From positions 1 through 64,000 of the forward strand of contig JAGBAO010000001.1 of assembly GCA_017938925.1 (NCBI GenBank): a DNA stretch of 64,000 nt, read 5' to 3'. The translations under genes and the position numbers were made by a program. The notes under the pieces were generated by a model. That model was not told where the DNA came from and searched no databases. It saw nothing but the letters and a program-made list of their open reading frames with translations. Each line of letters begins with the position of its first letter. The first letter of the stretch is position 1. This DNA is from Bacteroidales bacterium. GTDB taxonomy: Bacteria > Bacteroidota > Bacteroidia > Bacteroidales > UBA932. Positions 16,783 through 26,056 of this stretch are shown here, piece by piece.

Positions 16783-19700
16783 TCAGAATTTAAGATTTAC
16801 ACCGAATGTGAATGTCTTGAGCATCGGGTAGCTGTATCCGTCACCCTCCGATGTCCTGAAGTCTGCGTCTCCTGCCTGGATCACCTCAGGATCATAGTTG
16901 TCGCAATACTCGAACATAGGAGACCATGTCCAGAGGTTCTCACCTGACACGAACAGCTTAAGCCCCTTTATACGCATCCTGCTGCACAGTTCCGGAGAGA
17001 ACGTATAGTCTATGGTCAGGTTCTTGAGACGGACATAGGCGACATTCTGGAGATACCTGTCATTAGGAGTCGTCAACACCCTGTTGTTCGACTTCTCATG
17101 GGTCTGGTATGAGGAGTAGCGGGGCCAATAGGCTGTATCCCAGTTGTCCAGCTCTTCACGATACACATCATTTCCGGTATGAGCCTTCAGCATGTAGCCG
17201 AAAGGACGGTTGTACTGTCCCCAGAAATATCCCGAATCGTAGCGCGGATACCAGTCCTTCCTGCCGACTCCCTGGAAGAAAGCAGAAATGCCTATTCCGT
17301 TCCAGCTTACTCCGAGATTGATACCGAACTGATAGCGTGCACTTGTATTTCCTATGATATCCAGGTCACCGTGATCTGCCAGGGTCTCTGCCCCCTTGTC
17401 AATCTTGCCGTCCTGATTGAGGTCCGCGAACTTGACCTGTCCGGGACGGGTGACCTTGTCAGAAGACTGCAGAAAGGACTGGGTTGCATGTGAGTCGATG
17501 TCATCCTGATCACGGAAAAGTCCTTCCACACGATAGCCCCAGATGTCACCCACAGTCATGCCTTCATAATAGTCTCCGATGTCACCTGTCGGATTGATAT
17601 ATTTGGTTATGACAGTGGTGTTGTCCCACAGCATGGCCTTTACATTATATGAAAAGTCCTTTCCTCCCAGCTTGAAGTCATCTCTCCATCCTACCGAGAG
17701 TTCCCAACCGTCAGTTCGGAGCGAGGCGTTGTTTCCCTTAGGAGAGGATGTTCCATACACTGCCGGGAGGCTGACTCCTACCGTGTACATGTCCGTAGTG
17801 TTCCTGCGATAGAAATCGAATGATGCGCTCAGACGGTTTCTCAGGAAGTCCAGATCTGCTCCGACATCATAAGTCGTGGAGGTTTCCCATGTCAGCGAGA
17901 GAGGTATCGCACCCGGTGCGGTGACATAGCTCTGGAAATTATCCCCGATCACCACAGAAGAGGTCTTTACATCCATATAATCGATATATTGGTACGGAGT
18001 GATGTTTCCGTTACCCATGGAACCGGCAGAGAGACGTAGCTTGAAGTTGTCCAGCCAGCTGTCAGACCAGTCCATCCATCTTTCTTCCGACAGTCTCCAC
18101 GCAAAAGAAGCCGATGGGAAGAAGCCCCACTTGGAATTTTCAGGGAACTTTGAAGAACCGTCATATCTGGCACTCACTTCCAGCAGATACCTGCTCCTGT
18201 AGCTGTAGTTGATTCGTCCGAAGAAACCCACATAACTCCAGTCGTAACCGTCAGCCACCGGGTTGTCGGTAACACCGTTCATAAGGCCGAAGCTCGGCTT
18301 GTCCGGGACATTGAGACCTGTTCTCCTTATGGTCTGCGTCCTGTAGGACTTGGTTTCAAGATTCCATCCTGCAAGGACTTTCAGCATGTGGTCTTCCCCG
18401 AGCTTAGGAGTATATTCCGCAAAAATATTGCTTGACAGATAGTTTGTGTCGTATCTTACATTCTGCAAGGTGCTTCCCTGACTCTGATTCACTGTGGTCG
18501 TGGAAGTCGGAGAGGTATAGCCTGTGTACATGTTGGTCACGCGGTCACGTGAGTTGCGGCCGTAAAGATATGACAGGTCTCCCTGAAGCTTGAGTACATC
18601 CTTGATGATGTCTGCCTGAAGACTGAAACTCTCCGTGAGCGTGAACTTGTCCTCCTGCTGATAACTTGTACCTTCAGAGAAAGCAGCATAACCGTTCAGC
18701 ACCGCTGCATAGGTCCACGTCCCGTCCGGATTGACAGGAACACTGACAGGCTGACCGGCATGCTCAAGCATACGGGGCACAAGCTGCTGGCTGTAATAAA
18801 GCATAGGCTGATGATAATCCACCACCACAAAATTGAGGTTATTGCTTATCTTGAGCCAGTCCGTCACCTGTATATCTCCCTTAGCACGCACATTATACTG
18901 ACGGAAACGCTCGTCACCCACCTTATAGATTCCATCCTGATCATAAAAACGTCCGGACACATAATATCTGGCCTTGCTGTTGCCTCCGGATACACTTATG
19001 TTGTGCTCGTGAGAGATGTTGCTGTCCTTGAAAAAGAGTCGTGTCCAGTCTGTGTTGCCGAAATACTCATATATGCCGGCATCATTTATCCTGATGCGCT
19101 CCAATGAACCGTCTACATTACGGCGTCCCAGCTCTGTGTACCACTCTGTCGAATACGGCACAATGTTATTGATATGGGTATTCAGTTCCTTGGAACCGTT
19201 GTAGTATCCGTTCCACGCATCCATATATCCTGTAGTCCACTCATATCCGTTCGTGACCAGTTCCGGCCATACGGTGCGGCTGTGGACTGACACGCTTCCG
19301 TTGTAGGAGATGGAGACATCCCCGTCCTTGGCCGATTTCGTAGTCACGAGAATGACTCCGAATGCACCTCTGGCTCCATAAATGGCAGCAGATGAAGCAT
19401 CCTTCAGAACAGACACGCTGGCAATATCCTGAGGATTGACGGTTTCGAGATTACCTTCCACTCCGTCAATGAGTATAAGGGCCCCGCCGCCTGAGCCTAT
19501 AGAGCTCGCGCCACGGATATCGATGGTAGCCGAACGCGAAGGCTTTCCGTCCCTCATGGATATGTTGAGGTTAGGAACAGATCCCTGGAGGGAACGTGAA
19601 ATGCTCGGATTGGAACGGTCCTCGAACACTTCGCTGTCAATCTTATCAACAGCACCCACAAGGTCGCGTTTCTTCATGGAACCGTAACCCACGACAACCA

Positions 19701-20295
19701 CATCATCCAGAAGCTCGGATGAAGGTTTCATAAGTATATCTATCTTGCCCTTGTTTCCTACAGCAATTTCAACTGACTCGAAGCCAAGACAATCCACCTG
19801 AAGTACGGGAGCTGAAGATGAAGACGGTATCTCAATGGAATAGAAGCCGTCAATGTCCGTAATGGCACCTATGGAGGTACCCTTAAGGATCACAGCCGCA
19901 CCTATGACAGGCACCCCGTCGGCATCAGCCACCACGCCCTTCACAACAAGCGGTCCCCTTGCAGGTGCCGCCTTGAGGCGTCTGGTGAGAATGACACTGC
20001 CGCCTTCTACCCTATAGGCAATATCCGTATCGGAAAATACAATATCAAGAGCCCTCTTCAGCGTCTCATTATTGATGGAAACTGAAACTTTAGTCTGAAG
20101 GTTGCACTCATCGTTATATACAAAAAGGTATCTCGTCTGCCTTTCTATGGCATCGATACACTCTTTCAGCGGGGCATCCTTCAGCACCAGCGACACCTTG
20201 CTGTCCTGAGCATATGCCCCTCCCGGCAATCCCAGCAGGACGACCAGAAGCAGGGCATAGGCACACCGCATAAATAAAGTCCGGTTTTTAGTCAT
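16783..20295 (-). CDS. SusC-family TonB-dependent transporter with STN signalling domain
   Basis: 1170 aa. A signal peptide ends near AYAQDS; then a secretin/TonB short N-terminal (STN) domain (about 32-105), a carboxypeptidase regulatory-like domain (about 115-195), a TonB box and plug (DDVVVVGYGSMKKRDLVGAV) and the beta-barrel, ending in Phe. The STN domain is the part that talks to a FecR anti-sigma factor, and such a factor with its sigma factor heads this locus. This fits outer-membrane sensing of the imported ligand. It pairs with the SusD one base downstream. Length is normal for SusC with STN. Confidence 0.96.
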   Translation of the reverse strand: MTKNRTLFMRCAYALLLVVLLGLPGGAYAQDSKVSLVLKDAPLKECIDAIERQTRYLFVYNDECNLQTKVSVSINNETLKRALDIVFSDTDIAYRVEGGSVILTRRLKAAPARGPLVVKGVVADADGVPVIGAAVILKGTSIGAITDIDGFYSIEIPSSSSAPVLQVDCLGFESVEIAVGNKGKIDILMKPSSELLDDVVVVGYGSMKKRDLVGAVDKIDSEVFEDRSNPSISRSLQGSVPNLNISMRDGKPSRSATIDIRGASSIGSGGGALILIDGVEGNLETVNPQDIASVSVLKDASSAAIYGARGAFGVILVTTKSAKDGDVSISYNGSVSVHSRTVWPELVTNGYEWTTGYMDAWNGYYNGSKELNTHINNIVPYSTEWYTELGRRNVDGSLERIRINDAGIYEYFGNTDWTRLFFKDSNISHEHNISVSGGNSKARYYVSGRFYDQDGIYKVGDERFRQYNVRAKGDIQVTDWLKISNNLNFVVVDYHQPMLYYSQQLVPRMLEHAGQPVSVPVNPDGTWTYAAVLNGYAAFSEGTSYQQEDKFTLTESFSLQADIIKDVLKLQGDLSYLYGRNSRDRVTNMYTGYTSPTSTTTVNQSQGSTLQNVRYDTNYLSSNIFAEYTPKLGEDHMLKVLAGWNLETKSYRTQTIRRTGLNVPDKPSFGLMNGVTDNPVADGYDWSYVGFFGRINYSYRSRYLLEVSARYDGSSKFPENSKWGFFPSASFAWRLSEERWMDWSDSWLDNFKLRLSAGSMGNGNITPYQYIDYMDVKTSSVVIGDNFQSYVTAPGAIPLSLTWETSTTYDVGADLDFLRNRLSASFDFYRRNTTDMYTVGVSLPAVYGTSSPKGNNASLRTDGWELSVGWRDDFKLGGKDFSYNVKAMLWDNTTVITKYINPTGDIGDYYEGMTVGDIWGYRVEGLFRDQDDIDSHATQSFLQSSDKVTRPGQVKFADLNQDGKIDKGAETLADHGDLDIIGNTSARYQFGINLGVSWNGIGISAFFQGVGRKDWYPRYDSGYFWGQYNRPFGYMLKAHTGNDVYREELDNWDTAYWPRYSSYQTHEKSNNRVLTTPNDRYLQNVAYVRLKNLTIDYTFSPELCSRMRIKGLKLFVSGENLWTWSPMFEYCDNYDPEVIQAGDADFRTSEGDGYSYPMLKTFTFGVNLKF

Positions 20296-20313
20296 AATAT
20301 AGAGTTTGTTTAT

Positions 20314-23300
20314 TTATTCTTCAAGCCATGCTCCGAGCTCGTCATAGATCTTTGCCGCCATGAAGGCCATTGCTTCGGAACCAGGATGGCAACCACCTGT
20401 AGCACCGGAATAGTCATGCTTAGGCATGTTCGGCTGCGTTCCCTTGTTGGCAAGAGTTGTCGGTGAATATCCACCGAGATCATTGAATCCGTTCACTCTG
20501 AAAAGGTTCACCGTCCGGGCTCCGTAATGTTCCGCCATCTGGATTATTGACTGCTCGATAGCGGAGTTGAGATAATCACCGATGATGCATACCACCTTGC
20601 ACTGAGGATAGCGCTCGCGTATCTGGCACATCAGTTTGCAATATGCCTGGCAGAAAGTACCGTCTGGAAGAGCATTTATTTCGGTGCGTGTCTTCGCGGC
20701 ATCCGCCTCTGCATATATTCCGTTCATTATATCTTCGGACGGAGCTGATCCTCCATATATGTTGGACGCATCATTACGGATAGCCACACCTGGAGCAAGC
20801 GGGTCACAGTCATGAGCCCAGTCGTTGGTACCTCCGTGAACGATGATGATGTCAGGATTGCCCACGCCGCCACAGGCAGCAAAGCGTTCCGAGAATGAGT
20901 TATGCCACCATGCATTGTTTGCATCGCCATACTTGGCCGTGTAGTTTTCCTCTGTCGTATTGGTTACTGTCGAGCCGGAGAAAGCTATGTTGACCTCCAC
21001 CTGAGCCGACTCCATATAATCATGGATAAGACGGTACCAGTATGTCTCATTGACCAGTGTGAGAGTGCCGTCCGTAGCCGGATAATGAGCGGAATGTCCT
21101 CCAGGAATCCAGCCTTTGAACGTAGAGATGGAGTCGCCTATGATACTCACTCTCTTCTTTGCCACCGGCTTCACATTCGGATCTGCCGGAAGTCCGGAAA
21201 CAGTAGGATAGCCATCAGCACCAGCCGTCCAGACCGTACCGGTGCTTCCGCTCTGAAGCGCAGCCAGAAGTGTTCCGTCGACCATCTGCGTCACATTATA
21301 CTGGCAGCATCCTGTCTCTTCGCCGTAGTTCTGGCTTCCCACTGGGAGTGAAGTGTCAGAATAGCAGTTACGTATCGCGGAAGTCGCGCAGCTGCGCACA
21401 TGCACGCCGGCCACCCACCTCGAACCGTCTGCTGCCTGTTCCGAGCACACCAGCATGTCAGTATTGGTAAAGGAACTGTAGCAGTTTTCTATGACAGCTG
21501 TGACATTGTGCTGGAAGGCGCTGATGCCCGCCAGTACTCCATTGACATTCGAACCGTAGGTCGTCTGGATGAGTCCCGGACGGGAATAACATCCTGCAAC
21601 CGTTATGCTCTGCGAATTGTTGCCATAACCCCAGCCGATGATTCCACCTGCGAGAGCATACCCCTTGCTGAAAGCAGAGGTCGCTGTCACAGAGCCTCGG
21701 ACAAATGCACAATCACGGATTGTCACATCACCTGAGGCATTGAGCATAAGGTCTTTATCCGAATCGGCACCCTGACCTATGCCTGCATATCCGACAATGC
21801 CGCCGACACTGTAAGCTCCACGGATAGTTCCATATGAGGCGCAGTTCTTCACCGTGATGTCGTTCAAAGGCTGAGCCGATCCCACGATTCCGCCCACGGC
21901 ATGCTTGTCGGCACCGAAGTATGCATAGCTTCCAAGCACGCAATCTTCAACAGCACCTCCAAGAAGCTGGCCGACAATACCACCGGAACAATATCCTACA
22001 GAAGTGAAGTTACCCTCGAACGAGCATCCCTTGATCATATTGTCAGCTCCCATTGCACGTCCGACCACACCACCGCTGAAATGATAGTAAACATTCACGG
22101 TGCTTTCCTTCTCTACGGCGCAGTTTTCGATTACAGAATCATAGCTTACGCCCACAACACCACCGCTGAACTTGCCGTAGAAATTGACGGTACCGTCATA
22201 ACGGCAGTTCCTCACGGTAGAATTCATCGCAAGTCCGACAACGCCGCCGTTATATCCGGAATTGTTTGTCCTTACCGGAGCATATTCACATGCTTCCACT
22301 GCAATGCCTGAGGTATATGCACGGATCTTTCCTTTTACCCTGATGTCCTCTATGACAGAGTTCCGGACATGTCCGGCTATGCTTCCGCAGAATATGTAAT
22401 CACTTTCCACGTCTGAATTCTCAAGCACGACATCACGAATGGCAGCATCTTCAACATATCCGAAAAGACCGGAAGCCGAAGTGCCGGCATGATCTACCTG
22501 CAGATTGGAAATCGTGTTCGTGTTTCCATCAAACACACCTTTGAACGGTCTTGAGGCCACAGCACCGACAGGAGTCACCGGAGTGTCCTTCAAGTCTATC
22601 GATGCCATCAGACTATAATGGCAGCCGGCATATCTTTCGTATGCACGCTCCGTGTTCAGGACCCTGACGAACGTCATGAATCCCTGTGCGTCGGAGATAA
22701 GATACGGAGATGCCTCCGTTCCGTCACCCTCCCAAAGACTCTCATAAACGAACCTGTCTTCGGGAATCTCCATATCAGACACCACAGTCACAGTGTTGCT
22801 CTCCACGACCAAAGGGTCTTCCGAAGTATATACGGCTGTGCCATAAAGTTCATCTGTGAATGTAAGGGTCAGGTGTGAATATTCCCCGGGGAAGACAGCC
22901 ATATAATATGTCTTTCCCTTTTCAAAATCCCCTGAAAGCACGACAGAGCCTTCTGCAGAGGTCACGGCCTCCACCCGGGGAGCACCGGCAGCTTCCATGG
23001 AAACCACAGCTGTCCCGCACAAAGCACCCGAAGCCTTTTCAGCAGCCTTGAGTTCTATCTTGCGGATACCCTCATTCTTCACGGTGAACGCGAGAAGTCC
23101 GCATACATTCTTGAAATTCAAGCCATCTTCAGCGTTCCTGGTATAGGCCACAGCAAGATTCATATCGGCAGCAAAGGAACCTGCCCTTGCGTTCTGCTGC
23201 GAAGGAAGGACAACGGTCATTTTCCCGTCATCATCAATACCTTCTGCAGCAGATGCAGGATATACTCCATACCACCAGGCACTTTCAGGCTTGCACTCAC

Positions 23301-23571
23301 CCGAGAAATATGCTATCCCTGGATCGCCCGGATGAATCTTCATGTCAGACATTGTCCACTTACGGCAGTCATCGTCAAAGACAGCGACAGCATCTCCCTC
23401 CTCCCATGCTACAGACATGTCATCCTGCAGCATTGTCCTTGTGCTGACATGCTCCTGTCCACGGGCGCCAAAGGTCATATATGTTCCGGAAACTGGCATT
23501 TCCGGTTCTGTCATATCGGTACATGCCACGGCAAGGATACCTAAAGACAGCAGAATTATGTTTTTTCGCAT
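20314..23571 (-). CDS. Lipoprotein: fimbrillin-like domain, GLUG repeats and SGNH hydrolase
   Basis: 1085 aa. Lipobox LAVAC puts the lipid on Cys17. Residues about 30-265 form a fimbrillin-like domain shared with the two preceding lipoproteins (NVCGLLAFTVKNEG; FPGEYSHLTLTF). Residues about 285-800 hold some nine GLUG motifs (GGVVGxx/GGIVGxx), predicted to form a beta-helix. Residues 805-1085 are an SGNH/GDSL hydrolase with Ser814 (GDSIS), Gly866, Asn916 (GGTND) and His1062 (CHPG). The aspartate expected three residues before that His is Gly1059, so it may use a dyad or Asp1053. An esterase acting on a surface polymer is inferred. Confidence 0.85.
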   Translation of the reverse strand: MRKNIILLSLGILAVACTDMTEPEMPVSGTYMTFGARGQEHVSTRTMLQDDMSVAWEEGDAVAVFDDDCRKWTMSDMKIHPGDPGIAYFSGECKPESAWWYGVYPASAAEGIDDDGKMTVVLPSQQNARAGSFAADMNLAVAYTRNAEDGLNFKNVCGLLAFTVKNEGIRKIELKAAEKASGALCGTAVVSMEAAGAPRVEAVTSAEGSVVLSGDFEKGKTYYMAVFPGEYSHLTLTFTDELYGTAVYTSEDPLVVESNTVTVVSDMEIPEDRFVYESLWEGDGTEASPYLISDAQGFMTFVRVLNTERAYERYAGCHYSLMASIDLKDTPVTPVGAVASRPFKGVFDGNTNTISNLQVDHAGTSASGLFGYVEDAAIRDVVLENSDVESDYIFCGSIAGHVRNSVIEDIRVKGKIRAYTSGIAVEACEYAPVRTNNSGYNGGVVGLAMNSTVRNCRYDGTVNFYGKFSGGVVGVSYDSVIENCAVEKESTVNVYYHFSGGVVGRAMGADNMIKGCSFEGNFTSVGYCSGGIVGQLLGGAVEDCVLGSYAYFGADKHAVGGIVGSAQPLNDITVKNCASYGTIRGAYSVGGIVGYAGIGQGADSDKDLMLNASGDVTIRDCAFVRGSVTATSAFSKGYALAGGIIGWGYGNNSQSITVAGCYSRPGLIQTTYGSNVNGVLAGISAFQHNVTAVIENCYSSFTNTDMLVCSEQAADGSRWVAGVHVRSCATSAIRNCYSDTSLPVGSQNYGEETGCCQYNVTQMVDGTLLAALQSGSTGTVWTAGADGYPTVSGLPADPNVKPVAKKRVSIIGDSISTFKGWIPGGHSAHYPATDGTLTLVNETYWYRLIHDYMESAQVEVNIAFSGSTVTNTTEENYTAKYGDANNAWWHNSFSERFAACGGVGNPDIIIVHGGTNDWAHDCDPLAPGVAIRNDASNIYGGSAPSEDIMNGIYAEADAAKTRTEINALPDGTFCQAYCKLMCQIRERYPQCKVVCIIGDYLNSAIEQSIIQMAEHYGARTVNLFRVNGFNDLGGYSPTTLANKGTQPNMPKHDYSGATGGCHPGSEAMAFMAAKIYDELGAWLEE

Positions 23572-23584
23572 TTCAGGTCAGTTA

Positions 23585-26056
23585 TTAGTTTGTAAACCAC
23601 ACTTCCGCAGAGTTTTCACCTGTCATGGAAGCAAAAGCAGATGATGCATACACGTTTCCGAACGGATCTTCAACCCGCACTTCGATGTTTTTGCCTTCGA
23701 TACCGTCACTGAACCCGGTATCGAAATAGAAGAGATGGTTGCATGTCACCTGATAGTGGGAGTTGTCATGGCGTCCTGACCAGTAGGTCCTGTCATAGAC
23801 ACAGTCATAGATGCCCTTCCTGTATTCTATAAGCTGATTCCAGGTCCACCAGTCCCTGTTGTTTCCGGCAGCCTCGCCTGCAGTAAGCGATGAGATGCGG
23901 TTATTGGAAGGGATGACAACGGTACCGACAGTCTCGACATCGGCCTTGAGATGTTTCATCTGTCCCACCTTGATGCCGTCCACATACACATACGGATACC
24001 ATTTGAAATTAGAATTAGCACTCGCATGGAACACATTTGCCACGATGTATCCCTTCGGCATCCCCCATGTATAAGGATCCAGATATGGACCGGTCAGGAA
24101 ACCCTGGGTGCTGCCTGGAATCTCCTTGCTTGCATCATAAAGCCTCATCTGGTATGTATCCGGCTGTCCCATTGACTTGTACACCATATTGCTGTAACCA
24201 TACTTTTCCATCATGGAAGTCTTGCTCTCATCAAATTCATAGACAGAATAGCCGGCAGGAGAGCCATCCGAGCAAAGCTTGTTGTACCAGAAAGAACCGC
24301 AAGCCGCAGGATGGACTATCTCCCTGATCATCGTCCCACCATGGTCTGTATGGAATCTATAAAGTGAATAATGGGAGTGGCCGGCAAGATTCATCACTGA
24401 GCTGAATTGTCCCAGCAAGGTCCTGACCTTAGCGTAGTTGGCATCGTTCCTACATGTTGTAAGAGGTATATGAGTACAGAATATGAGAGCTGCCGATCTG
24501 TCAACTGCAGCAAGGTCTGCTTCAAGCCAGCTGACATCCTCCGGTGAAAAACCAGCGGAATAATTGTCTGCATCCGCTGTTCCGTCCGGCAGAACGTTAT
24601 TCATGCATACTATATGGGCATTGCCTCTGTTCCATGAATAATTGAGCGGGCCGAAGTATTTCCTGAATGTCTCTGAGCTCGGCACTGCATTGTCCCCCGA
24701 ATACCAGTCATGGTTACCTATGACCGGAAAGAAATGCACACCTGTTGAAGCATGGTTCAATGCCGGTTTCATTTTCTGCCACACAGACTCTTCGCTGTTG
24801 AACAGAAGGTCACCGAGAATGACCCCATAGAGGTTTTCCTTTCCTGCCGTATAAGCCTTCACATCGCTTGCTCCATACCGGCTGAAATACGAGACGGCAT
24901 TGGCATTCTTGGTCTGAGGGTCGGCCAGTACGCAGAGACTCCATTTCTCTTCCCTGCCACCGGGAAGAGCTTTGAGTGTGAAATCATAGCGTCTTACAGA
25001 TGTCTCGTATCTTGAGTATATTGCCGGGAATCCGTCTGAATCATAAGGGATTTCATACTCTGACGGAACGGATACGGTCACAAACTCGATTCCCTCGCTT
25101 GCCGGCATGCTGTAGAACCCGTTGGCATCTGTCACAGACACACTGCGGCAATCACTCACCGCCACACCAGAAACGGGATTGCCGTCTGCATCCTTCACAT
25201 ATCCGTAGATATCCCCCTCCGTGAGGAACTTCTCTCCTTCAACCGCCATTCCTGCGACAAAGGTCACTGAATTTCTCTGCACCACAAGAGGATCATCAGA
25301 AGTATAGCTGGCAGATCTTCCGTTGACATCGGTGTATGTCAGGGTCATATCCGAATATTCTCCCGGAAACACCGTCATATAATATGTCTGTCCGTACTCA
25401 AAATCACCTTTCAGTTCCACTTCGCCACTGCCGGAGACAACACTTTCCACCTCAGGAAGACTGTCTTCATTCATGACAATGACTGCCGTTCCGCAGAGAG
25501 AACCGCCTTTCTTCTCCGAAGCCGAAAGAGTGATTGAAGCAATGCCTTCATTCTTCACCGTTATGGCCAGAAGACCGCATACATTCTGAAACTGCAGATC
25601 ATTTTCTTCTCCTTCCGCATAAGCAACCGTGAGATTGGTCTCACTTGCGAACGAACCGTTCCTTAATGCCTGAGAAGAAGACAGGGTTGCCGTAAGCTTG
25701 CCGTCTTCGTCAAGACTGACAGCAGAAGAAGCCGGATAGGCGGCATAATAGCACGCACTGGCCGGGTTGCAAAGTCCGGAAAACACGGCCTTGCTCGGGT
25801 TGGATGGATCGACAGCTATCTCAGACAGCGTCCAGGCTTTCTGCCTGTCATCAAACACCTTTATGGCATCGTCTGTCTCCCACTCCACATAACGGCCATC
25901 TTTCAGAACCGTCCTGCTGACCGGCTCTGTCTGATGAGAAACACAGAAGGACATGCGTTCCCCTGAAACTTCCTCAAACTGTTCTTCCGGCTGTATATTG
26001 GCAGTACAAGCTGCCGCCATGAGACACAGCGGCAGCAGATATCTTCCTAATTCCAT
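23585..26056 (-). CDS. Lipoprotein: fimbrillin-like domain fused to calcineurin-like phosphoesterase
   Basis: 823 aa. Lipobox MAAAC puts the lipid on Cys17. Residues about 30-270 are the same fimbrillin-like domain as in the neighbours; 280-365 form a carboxypeptidase-regulatory-like (MetallophosN) module; 370-575 are the metallophosphatase core with Asp379 (ADPQ), Asp416 (GD), GNHD 447-450, His529 (THIP) and GHSH 559-562; the remainder is a C-terminal beta domain. The first motif has Gln where DxH is usual, which I recall being common in this subfamily. Substrate unknown; a phosphodiester or phosphomonoester on a surface glycan is a guess. It overlaps the preceding gene by 10 bases. Confidence 0.87.
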   Translation of the reverse strand: MELGRYLLPLCLMAAACTANIQPEEQFEEVSGERMSFCVSHQTEPVSRTVLKDGRYVEWETDDAIKVFDDRQKAWTLSEIAVDPSNPSKAVFSGLCNPASACYYAAYPASSAVSLDEDGKLTATLSSSQALRNGSFASETNLTVAYAEGEENDLQFQNVCGLLAITVKNEGIASITLSASEKKGGSLCGTAVIVMNEDSLPEVESVVSGSGEVELKGDFEYGQTYYMTVFPGEYSDMTLTYTDVNGRSASYTSDDPLVVQRNSVTFVAGMAVEGEKFLTEGDIYGYVKDADGNPVSGVAVSDCRSVSVTDANGFYSMPASEGIEFVTVSVPSEYEIPYDSDGFPAIYSRYETSVRRYDFTLKALPGGREEKWSLCVLADPQTKNANAVSYFSRYGASDVKAYTAGKENLYGVILGDLLFNSEESVWQKMKPALNHASTGVHFFPVIGNHDWYSGDNAVPSSETFRKYFGPLNYSWNRGNAHIVCMNNVLPDGTADADNYSAGFSPEDVSWLEADLAAVDRSAALIFCTHIPLTTCRNDANYAKVRTLLGQFSSVMNLAGHSHYSLYRFHTDHGGTMIREIVHPAACGSFWYNKLCSDGSPAGYSVYEFDESKTSMMEKYGYSNMVYKSMGQPDTYQMRLYDASKEIPGSTQGFLTGPYLDPYTWGMPKGYIVANVFHASANSNFKWYPYVYVDGIKVGQMKHLKADVETVGTVVIPSNNRISSLTAGEAAGNNRDWWTWNQLIEYRKGIYDCVYDRTYWSGRHDNSHYQVTCNHLFYFDTGFSDGIEGKNIEVRVEDPFGNVYASSAFASMTGENSAEVWFTN

